Of a stretch of 64,000 bases of DNA, positions 55,140 through 64,000 are shown one piece after another. A program made the position numbers and the translations under genes. Source of the stretch: Stratiolaelaps scimitus. Its lineage: Eukaryota; Arthropoda; Arachnida; Mesostigmata; Laelapidae. Below the pieces are notes generated by a model. It did not search any database and was not told the DNA's origin. It saw only the letters and a program-made list of their open reading frames with translations. The stretch spans positions 1,785,501 to 1,849,500 of the forward strand of contig JABWDB010000011.1 of the NCBI GenBank assembly GCA_019614645.1, written 5' to 3'. Position 1 is the stretch's first letter. Every line of letters begins with the position of its first letter.

Positions 55140-55363
55140 CACGGCTGTGATCGTCGCTGTTGCTGCTGCTGCTGCTGCTAAAACAGCTTCATCTATAATC
55201 TACACGAGAAGTGTCGAAACGATTTGGCAGCTATTAGGTTCCGTTAGGTTGGTGTACGCTCTCGTTGCAGCGCGCTCGGTGCGGGTCAATTGGCCGACAC
55301 GGGCGGGGAGCAGCCGTAGGAGGCCAGTGGTGGTCATGAGCGGAAACGCACTGCATATGGTGG

Positions 55364-55397
<34 letters not shown>

Positions 55398-56249
55398 TTC
55401 TGATTGATGTGATTCTCCCGGATGAGGAGAGACGAGCTTAGAAATGGATTGGACATTTAAACCTTCGTCAGGATAGAGATCCCGATGATAGGTTGTATAA
55501 AGGGCGGTGCCGTAACTCGGCTGTTGTTTTTCCGCTTCGTGTTTTCTCCGTTAGTTTGCTCCACAATTGTTTATTTGTGACGTCGAAGGCGAGCCTCGTT
55601 CGAATCGATAAACGCCAACTCATCGCCGCCGAATCCCCCCAACCTAACACACAACGCAGGTTAAGGCCAATAGCAGCCTTATGCGTTCGGGAAATCTCCT
55701 GATCAAGCTGATCTATCTTCAGATGTGAAGCTCGCAGAGATCGTAGATGACCATAGATCGTCTAGTGTAAACGCTGTTAAGAGAACGGCGTCGAAATGTA
55801 TCTCGTTTTGATTGCACCATAGAGCGAACCGCAGGCTTCGTATCCCGACGACGCAAGCGTGTTACGTACACGGCAGATGTTGTTGATCGCTGAAACGCCA
55901 ACGAAAGCGTATGGCAACTCTCGGATTTCCTTCGAATATCAGGTTCCAGCGATTAATCCGTTGTACCTTCTCGTGGCCGTTGTTGCTGCTGCTGCTGGAC
56001 CACGAAAAAACGAACTCAAACCAAACCGACGACAAGCGACTCGTTTGTATCCCTAGGTTTGAAAAAAATATATATATATTTAGCGTTCAATCGATCGAGC
56101 ATCCAAACGTATGACGAAGCCTAGTGGCATCCTAGAACATGGGCCGGGCATTGCCGCTGTCGTCCGGGTTGTGGACTCCACCACCGGCTGACCAGCTTGG
56201 GCACTGATTGGTGGGCCTTACTTGTGGACGGCTTGGTTTCGCCGTCGCC

Positions 56250-56286
<37 letters not shown>

Positions 56287-57992
56287 TATTATATATATGG
56301 GTAGCTTATGTATGGGTATATGTGTCTATGCTCTCTACGCTCGTCCCCGGATCCTATGTTCATAGGTGTTTTTCTGGACTCCCTTTTCTCCCGATTCTTA
56401 TCGGTGCCGCCTCTCTGCTGTGATGAACGACGCCATTTGTATATCGTCCGAGCCCGCGTGGAAACAAACACCGCTCCATTGCTTACACATTACTTGATGC
56501 TTGAGCGCTTAGAAAGAAAGAGCCTTTTGCTCTCTTTTTTTTCCCTGCCGAGCTGGACCCAGATCCCGCAGCCCTCTCGCCTCCCCCCCAATCTCGCCTG
56601 TTTCTGCCACTCGCATCCCTCTCAATCTCGTGCTCCACTTCGCCAAGACCACTCAACGACTGCTAACCATTTGAATTCGTCGTCGTTCACTGCCGGCGTC
56701 GTCGATGAACACGCAAAGCCAACGTCACCTATGAGAGCTAGCTGAGCACTAGTCAGACATGCTACAGAGCTGGAGCTTATACGAGCGTTCGAGGGTCTCC
56801 CGCCGTTTGGCTCTGCGAAGCCCCAATATGGTACTGAGCGTGGCACCACACATGGTCATAGTGGTCTAATCGACTGAGCTGCCATGGCGTCGTCTAATAC
56901 TAAGGTATGCGTTTGTATACAGATCATCTAGCTATATGGGTGTAGACGACTAAGTCGTAAGGGTTTATCGTACACGAGCAGGATCGGGCCCCCCCTCCTT
57001 TCCTGCGCGGTCCTTGTCTGTTTAGAGATCGGTGTCACAGAGGGATCCGGAAAGCGGCCGGGCACGCTCGACCCGTGAGTACATCAGTGAGTCCTCTGTT
57101 GGCGCCTATCGCAGCCACCGGCGGTGGCTCAATCCAACACATCGCATCGTTCTGCCATAGTGGCTAGCGTTCGACGTCCAGGGATCTTACAGCGATCGTC
57201 GATTAGTCGCCAATCGTCGCGTTCTTGCCGTCAATCCCGGCCAGCTCTGTGGCGAGGACGATTGATTATGTTACGAACAACGAGACGGGCACTACGAACG
57301 CTGCTGCTGCTGTTTCCACCGCAACTATTACAAACTGTTGCCGTAGCTAGATACGCCTCGAGCTCACAAGTGTCTACCGTCGACCGGCACGCCGACCCAC
57401 GGTGTTGATCGATATAAGCGGCGGTTGGCGGCAGCCGCCTCAACAGTAGCAGCCAGCCAGCATGCGAGCATGACATCTCGGACGCGTTGATTCGGGCACG
57501 TCCCTTGACGGCGACCCAATCGAGAGTAATCTCGATTCGGCGGCGGCGAAGGCGGAGGGGGAATTGTCGGAGAATCGCGGCGCGAACGACGGCCGGGCGG
57601 GTGGCGGCGCGAACCAATGGATTTTCTAGCGCCGATCTCCTCCCGCATCAATGCTCCTGGCGTTTCATCGTGGACGAAACGCTCGCTCGGTTCGTAAATG
57701 GCCAGTGGCTGGCGCCGCTTGCCTTGTGTTTTTTACAGCTATGAATCAGAGGCTTTGTTTTTCCGACGTCTGTATATGTGACGTTGTGGTGATATTTACC
57801 ATGCATATGTATCTAAATGGTCATAGGCAGATTTGCAAAAGGTTAAATGTGATACTAAAGGAGTTAATATACTAGTGATGCAATGTTGTATATTTTTTCA
57901 TGATTTCATCTCAGCTGATAAATGGAATTGTATGGGGAAGGTAAAAATCACGGTGCAATTGTTACGTATTTAATAGCAGGTTAGCTTAGTAG

Positions 57993-58040
<48 letters not shown>

Positions 58041-59471
58041 CTTGTTGGCAATTCGAGCTTGTCATATGCGTAGCTGCTGCTAACTTGCTAGCAACAACCG
58101 TTTACAAAAGTCAACCAAATGCCCACCAAAGGATCCCCCCCCCCGAGGATTTATCGATGCCAATTACATCGTATTTTGCATCGCAGATACCCCACAGGTG
58201 GCGGTTGCCAGTATCGTATGTCAAAGGGAAGTTGTTTTTGTTTGTTTTTTTTATTAAAAGCCTACATATACATTCGACAGTTCATTTATTGGCCGTCGTC
58301 ATACCGTCCCATCAATCAATCACGGGGCACGGCATTGGTAGCCTACCCAATAAACCAGCGGTATTTATTTATGGCAAATGACAGTCACCGGTGGCGTTCA
58401 GCGAAGCTCGGCGAAAACTACGATATATATCGCTGATCAGATGCGGATCGACGCGGCTTCTGCGTACAATTTCCTTATCTTGGTTAGGTCCAGCAGGCTG
58501 GCCCGGTCGTACGACCGTAAACAACCGAACAAAAAGCGAAATACACAATGTGTTAATATTAGTCCAGATTGAGGAAAACCTCCAAGTCGCTTTACAGCCC
58601 TAACCCCGTTTCTACTACAATGGCCTGACACGGCCATATCAGCCATGAAATTAATTGCTTGCACGCAATCGTTGTCTCCTATCACTGCAGGTCTCTGTAC
58701 GTAGGTGTAGCTACGCCTACGTTACGTGCCTGCGTGCCTTCTCCGCTAGATCAGCCACGCTGCGGTAGGCGCGCCGCGTAAACTCAAACAGTCCCGTTCG
58801 ATCAACCTAACGAGATCTGGGCTGAGGCCAGAGGGGCGGCAGGCCGTCAATATGACAAGGACATTCACGAGCGAGAATGAGGAATATGATTAATACCCAG
58901 GCAGCGTGGCCGCGCGTTATTGATTGGTAACGGATGGCGGTGTAGGTGGAGATGGCTTGTGGTACATTTGGCGCTGGGCAGCCAACGAAACACGAACAAC
59001 GACGACGGCGGCTGGCCGGCCGGCCGGGGGCAGATCTGCCCTGCGACAAATGAAAGCCTATAATAATAGTAAGAAATAATACTCAGAAAAAGAGAACGAT
59101 AATAACGGTGGGCGTCTGTGTAGAGAACGGCTGCTGGTCCAGTGATCATTGTCTGCGCTGGTCTCTTATTTCGCTATAATAAACTTGCTGAAAAGGTTCG
59201 TTTCACAGTACACAGACACACAAACCAACAAGAAATAATATATATATATATATATATATAGTGTCTTGACATTCTGAAAGCAATGACCTGAATGATGAGG
59301 TACACAGAGTCAGCGATATTATGAACTCAGCGAAAACTAGACACGTATTGTACTCTCATATGTGAGAAATTGCATTCTACCCGAACATATCACAATACGC
59401 TTATAACAGCGACATCTAAACGGGACGTATGTGGTTGACGAAGAGACGAACAGCTGGCATGGCCTCGAGTC

Positions 59472-59507
<36 letters not shown>

Positions 59508-59836
59508 AGGTCCTGATAGTAATACCTAAAAGGTTAGGAGCTGAGGCCTGTCAGATAGAGGAGCAGCTGAGGGTCAGTTCAAAAAAAAAATATATATATA
59601 TATGTTGTTCAAATACACAAATATAATATACGCACCTCCCATCTAGAAACATCGAGCAGATCCGACTTGTTACTGTGGAATCGATACAAGTTGGGAGAAA
59701 ATCTTATAGTAAGCTGACATAGATATTGAACTATTTCCTAACAAACAGAACATCGTACGGTGGTGTCCATCCTAAACTCGTATTCTACAGTAATCTGAGG
59801 TCAAATTATGGCTCCACATTAATAGGCCACATTAAT
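55140..59836. other. No supported gene; several TA arrays
   Basis: TA runs at 55365-55395, 56252-56299, 57997-58038, 59240-59261, 59475-59503 and 59591-59602; a CTG/TGC run at 55160-55182. A tRNA D-arm-like GCAGCTCAGTCGATTAGACC is seen on the minus strand near 56854-56873 without a matching B box. AATAAA occurs at 58351-58356 and 59177-59182. Frames at 57.1-57.6 and 58.1-58.4 kb are short and unsupported. Confidence 0.4.
57997..58038. repeat. (TA)n microsatellite, about 42 bp
   Basis: Uninterrupted TA array. It is one of six TA arrays between 55.3 and 59.6 kb. Confidence 0.95.
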
Positions 59837-60400
59837 ATGGAAGATACAATGAACGATAACAACTACTCCATCTGCTCGCAGCGTCACCCTCTGTCCTCCT
59901 GCATCATGGCCAGATCCGATTTATTATTGCAACTCATTAATCACGTCGACTTGCCGAAATCGAATAAGTTTGATAAGTGTACGCGTTCGCTCTCGTGTGG
60001 ACATCTGAACGAGCTGTTCCTCAGCAGAAATCCCTACGCGAAGAGATCGAACCAAACTGGTCGAGTACCCAGTGACGAGGCCCCCTCGAATTGCAAAAAA
60101 AATCGTCTCCGCATCGCCGTACTCCGTAAGCTACACCCACGTCGGATCGTGCATTTTCCTCGACCTTCTATGCGGCACGCTCGGCTACAACCTCGCAACG
60201 GTGATGACGTTATGTCCGTTGGCCGGCATTCGCCTCGAAGCAGCCTCCTACGAGAGAATCGGGCTATTTCGTTCGCAGCTTATCATCAGCAAGCGTCGTC
60301 CCGTCCGATATTTCTCGGCACTTATCCGTATTACGGCATTATTACCCCTCCCCACCCACTGAAAGGAAACACCTCGCCACGCTCCCCAGAGCTCGTATGA
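59837..60400 (+). CDS. Possible 187-aa protein from ATG, unrecognised
   Basis: An ATG with A at -3 and G at +4 opens 187 codons to a TGA at 60398; the frame is open from 59726. The first half looks protein-like and lies in DNA of moderate composition (MEDTMNDNNYSICSQRHPLS; SDLLLQLINHVDLPKSNKFD). The second half is Arg/Ser/Pro-rich and overlaps the 32-bp segment shared with the retroelement fragment at 22.06 kb, read in the opposite direction. The C-terminal part may therefore be repeat-derived. A second plus frame (60072-60362) is also open and hydrophobic. No family recognised. Confidence 0.22.
   Translation: MEDTMNDNNYSICSQRHPLSSCIMARSDLLLQLINHVDLPKSNKFDKCTRSLSCGHLNELFLSRNPYAKRSNQTGRVPSDEAPSNCKKNRLRIAVLRKLHPRRIVHFPRPSMRHARLQPRNGDDVMSVGRHSPRSSLLRENRAISFAAYHQQASSRPIFLGTYPYYGIITPPHPLKGNTSPRSPELV
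60313..60344 (-). mobile_element. Short segment shared with the 22-kb retroelement-like fragment
   Basis: Matches 22059-22090 at 28 of 32 bases in the same orientation. Read on the minus strand both give NA(I/V)-x-x-ISAEK. It is probably part of a larger degraded copy whose limits I could not see. Confidence 0.35.
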
Positions 60401-62889
60401 CACACAGCAAGCAGCAGCAGCCGTAAAAGAAGAAGCAATGCCTCCGCCGTGTTGGTATGTCGCTGTCTGGGCTTGGCGCGCGAGAACGCAGCGGGGAACA
60501 GGCCAGCATGGGATGGCTTCCAGTGCCGGCCATCCTGATACACTGACAACAGCAGCAGCAGCCGTAGCAGAGCATCGAACGCCGCAACCAGCCAGCATAG
60601 CACAAGCGACGCGGAGGCTGCTACTACCACGACTACTGCTGCTGCTGCTGCAGATAGAACTGAGAGTCCGCGAGAGTCCATACTCGCAACCCTCCTCGAT
60701 CCCCCATCGCACCCCTGGACGACCACCCCCATCGCGTTGGTGGTGGTAACAGGAGAGCGCGGTCCTACCGCCCCAAGCACACAGCAACAGCAGCAGGAGC
60801 GGGCGCAGCAGCGGCGGCGGCGGCGCCCGCTACTGCACGAACGAACATAGCGGGGCTTGCTCTGGATGCTGTTGTCTGCTTCGTTGTTCATATCAGAGCC
60901 AGCGGTGGCAGCCGCAGCGGCCGCGGCGAGGGAGGCAGCGAGACAAGCATCCATTCACTTTAGCGGCAGAGCAGGAGATCTCTCTCGGGTCGGTCTGTTC
61001 GACGTCCGTCCCTCTGTTCTCGGTCGATCAGGCGCGGTTCGTAACTCCCGGTGCCTACCGCCGCCACCGCCACCGCCGCCGCCGAACGAAAGACAGAATC
61101 GGCTGGCGGCTGCTGACAACGACTAGCGCCCAATACCTTTTCCTCCGTCCGTCTTACCGGGTCTTCCTTGCTGCCGCCGCCGCCGCCAATGCTGTGGGTT
61201 TTCTCTCCTCTCGCTGGCTGCTGCTTGTGCGGATGGAGCACAATGGAGTCGGTTGGCTAGCGGCTCGCTGCCATGGCTTGAGCGATGCTGTGATGCTGTG
61301 GCTGTCGGTCGGTCGGTCTGCCAGTCCGTCCGTCTGTCCGCTGCTTGCGCTCGGGTCGTTCGTTCGGCCGCTGCTCACGTTTACCGCCGCTCACCCAGCC
61401 GTCGTCTCCCGTGCGTTTCTCCGTACCCGCTTGCTGTGCTAGCTGGCTGGCTGGCTGGCTGGCCGTCTATCCGAGCGAACCTTCTATGACAGGGGGCGCC
61501 AGCATAGCTTCTATGGCTAGCAAAGCCTGGCGGCTGGTTTCGGAATGGGACGAATGTAAACACAAATGCTGCTTTGACTCTGCAGAGGTCTGATGGCGGT
61601 TGAGAGAGCGTCGGATTTTATGTGCTGCCGCTACTGCTGCTGCTACTGCTGCGATCACTATTATACTGCTGCCGCTGCCGTGGCCGCTGATGGTGCTGCC
61701 ACCGCCAGCAGTAGGTGAATAGAATTGGGAGTCGGTCGGGATCCGATCCGCCAGCGAGCGGCTGAAATCGCAGCGTTACATCTATCAATCTATCCGCAGC
61801 CGATTACATGAGGAGCAAAATTGTCTCGCGTCCCAGCCTCGGCTAGGGTGGCAGTCCAGCTGCGGCAGCAGCAGTGTCGCACACACTGACCACAGCTCGG
61901 TGAACGAAGCCAGTGCAGTACTACCTTCCAATGGCAGAAGCAGGGGATACTCTACAAGAAACAGCAGGAGCAGCAGCGATGTGCTAGAACGACGAAGTGA
62001 GTAAGTGTCTGCCGCCGTTGTTGTTGCTGGCGGCCCTGGCAGCGGTGGGGTGTGAGGTGCGACCACGGTGAGAGACGAGTTGTCGTCGACGCTCGGTATC
62101 AAACAACGGATGCTGCTATCCACAGCCACGGGATTCAACTGCTGCTGCTGTCCAGAAGCAGCTCAAGGAGTAGCCGCTGCTGCTGCGTCGAGAGACGTTC
62201 GCCTGGAGGTTTAAGGCCCGAGGCGAGCCCGTTCACTCGCTGGGAGCCGAGTGTGCTGTTGCAGCCCGTTGACGACGACGTCAGGACCCTCGTCTCTGGC
62301 TCTCCATCTGCGCTCGGTAGTGCCAAACAAACTCGCCAACGATTAGCCGACGAAGCTCCATCTCGTTCTTCGTTGTTCTCTCTCTCGCTCGCTCGCTGCC
62401 TGTCGATCTGGACCCGTCAAATCGTCGTGTGCTTGTGTGCGCCAGAACAACAGCTAGCTAGCAACTGTACGACGGCTGTTGCTGTCAGGCCAGCTTCCCG
62501 GTGGTTTGCTTGCCAGTTCGTGTGCCTCCTGCCATTGCGTATCATCATCATCCATCAGCTCGGAACGAAAGCGGCACTGTGCGGCTTGGCCTGGCCTGAC
62601 CCGTCTCGTGAGGAGCTTTTGACGACTGCTCGTCTCAGTGAGACTGTGGGTGTGAACAAACGAACGTATGCGTCTCGGTGAGTGTGTCTGTATCAGTGAA
62701 CGAGTGTGCCAGTGACAACGGGAAGATTAGCCGACGAAGCAGTGGTGGATAGAGTCGAATTGTTGTGTTCGTGTGTGAAGAGTGCTCTCTCTGGGGTAGC
62801 CTGCCCAACGAAAAGCACCCAGGATCCGTGCTGGCGCTACCACTGAACACAGGAGCGAGCAGACTGGCTGGCTAAAGGAACGACCAGCC
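60401..62889 (+). promoter_or_regulatory. CAG/CTG-rich promoter and 5'-UTR-like block
   Basis: About 2.5 kb dense in CAG, CTG, GCC and GGC runs (for example 60628-60652, 60783-60830 and 61044-61085) and (CTGG)n at 61440-61463. It lies immediately upstream of the first-exon candidate. Initiator-like TCAGTG words at 62635 and 62692 are possible start sites, and a CTCG/GTGAGTG donor at 62677 could end a 5'-UTR exon. Many frames are open on both strands; I regard them as non-coding. Transcription start sites are not proven. Confidence 0.3.
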
Positions 62890-62927
62890 ATGGCTGCATC
62901 AGCAGTGAAGCGTCTTAGTGGTCGGAG
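62890..62927 (+). CDS. First coding exon candidate (N-terminus MAASAVKRLSGR)
   Basis: The ATG has an ideal context (CAGCCATGG). An in-frame TAG lies upstream at 62797-62799, with no other in-frame ATG between. After 12 codons plus two bases, the exon ends at CGGAG/GTATGT, a consensus donor. The encoded start is MAASAVKRLSGR followed by a split codon beginning AG. The rest of the gene would lie beyond the window. I do not recognise the N-terminus, so no function is assigned. The preceding CAG/CTG-rich block fits a 5' UTR, and the intron start is unusually rich in G-runs. This is the best-supported protein-coding signal in the window. Confidence 0.5.
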
Positions 62928-64000
62928 GTATGTATTCGGGGGTTGGTCGGTTGGTCGGGAGTAGGGGGTATCGTGTCGAGGGGAGGGGGTATTTGACGTC
63001 GGGGGTGGGCCTCGGGACCGGAAGGCCGTCATTCCGAGGAACAGCGGATTCCAGGATGCCTCAGCTGTGCAGCAGTGTAAGAGGGCGGTGGGTCTCGGTG
63101 GGTTACCCAACCAGCGAAGTAGCATTCGTTGCGTATTGGGCTGGGTCAAGCCGGCCTGGCTAATGTGACGCTTAGTGGATTGGTGCACACAGATGATATA
63201 CACTGATCGATGCAGGAATACACATATACACACGGAGATACAAGAACGACTGAGGTAACAGCTATTGTAGCTTGGGTAGTAGTGTTAAGTTGGTCACCGG
63301 CTGTGTGGATCGGGTTCACGGAATGACAGCCATGGCGGTAGCGGCGGTAGTGATAGTGTCGGTGGTCGGCCATACAACACCATACACAATGTGCGCCCCA
63401 CTGCCTTCCCTGCGCTGCTGTATATGATGCGAATCAATTCCGAGACCTCGGTGAAGCTGTCGGTCGAAAATATCATCATAGTTTACGAAGTGTCGACAAC
63501 AGAATGCTGTGTGTAGTACGGCGCGGCTGTAGACGACGACGTCGCTGTGAGGGATTGGGGACCGAGGTGGCGAGCCCCCAATGCAAACGGAATATGTACC
63601 ACTACCACTGACGGCTGTAACCCGGAGGTGGCTGCGGCTGCGTGTGCCGGTGTCCATTGTAGATTGCACTGTACGACGGCCGCTCTTTCGGGTCCAACGT
63701 TGCTCGCATGCTTGCCTGGCTGCCGCGGAGCCCCTCGATTATAGCGGCGGCGGCGGCCGCGGTACAGCGTGCTCCACCGCGCTCCGGCCAGCAGCAGCTG
63801 CGGAGCATCTAAAAGTGTTCTCGTTCGGTAGAAACATCGGTGTGGAGAGTGTGTGGTATACAAGCGGGCATTGCCAACGCCAGCAACGGGGTCGCGGGTG
63901 AAGGCAGATGCTTGTAGATAGCGCTCCAAACAGACAGAAGATGCCGATGGACACCGTTGCACACGTCAGTATGGAGGGGTTTATGAGGCGCAGCCTTCCG
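62928..64000 (+). other. Start of the intron after the first-exon candidate
   Basis: The first 90 bases contain at least six runs of three to six G (for example GGGGG at 62937-62941 and AGGGGAGGGGG near 62980). These match known intronic G-run enhancers of 5' splice sites and could form a G-quadruplex. The remainder is mixed, GC-rich sequence with open frames on both strands and no convincing second exon. Confidence 0.3.

Noticed and set aside
56835..56890. tRNA D-arm-like GCAGCTCAGTCGATTAGACC on the minus strand
   Set aside because: No matching B box or acceptor stem within the expected distance; at most a decayed SINE head.
60331..60954. 207-codon minus-strand frame rich in Cys/Ala/Val
   Set aside because: Product of CAG/CTG and GCC repeats in the 5'-UTR-like block; all frames there are open.
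62052..62681. 209-codon plus-strand frame before the first-exon candidate
   Set aside because: It does not start with ATG, is composition-driven, and lies upstream of a better start that has its own in-frame stop; treated as 5' UTR.
1..64000. CRISPR arrays, prokaryotic operons, phage or plasmid genes
   Set aside because: None seen; repeat spacing, codon structure, polymerase III boxes and splice signals all point to eukaryotic nuclear DNA.

Overview
This is eukaryotic nuclear DNA, most likely from an arthropod. I cannot name the species; a chelicerate such as a mite or tick would fit but is not shown. There are no operons, ribosome binding sites, rRNAs or intact tRNAs. Long (TA)n arrays lie inside otherwise fairly GC-rich sequence, together with CAG/CTG and GA/CT runs. 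Families of tRNA-derived short repeats are present, and the visible gene signals are splice sites with intervals of kilobases to tens of kilobases between them. No open frame matches a protein family I can name with confidence.

The best-supported content is: (1) a tRNA-derived SINE family with five copies (24.3, 35.9, 47.1 and a tail-to-tail pair at 52.5-52.8 kb); (2) a second short interspersed repeat with two copies (24.1 and 39.9 kb) that share a B-box-like motif and a 3' hairpin; (3) a fragment resembling the 3' end of a non-LTR retroelement at 21.8-22.15 kb on the minus strand, with a 6-bp-period tail and a 32-bp segment shared with 60.3 kb; (4) many (TA)n microsatellites.

Gene signals on the plus strand are a 60-nt exon candidate at 2.93 kb with stops in all frames, a textbook recursive-splicing (ratchet) site at 53,455/53,456, and a first coding exon candidate at 62,890. 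That exon has an ideal start context, an upstream in-frame stop and a GTATGT donor leading into a G-run-rich intron. One reading is that much of the window is long-intron or upstream sequence of one or more plus-strand genes whose bodies lie beyond 64 kb. The 60.4-62.9 kb CAG/CTG-rich block would then be promoter and 5' UTR. That link is inference.

Between these are several GC-rich islands (1-2, 3.9-6.5, 12.9-15, 29-31, 49-50, 54-55 and 60-63 kb) where many frames are open on both strands. I list the frames there that also have a plausible start, acceptor or donor as low-confidence exon candidates. Frames being open on both strands is expected in such sequence and is not itself evidence of coding. 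Transcript data or a related genome would be needed to settle these.
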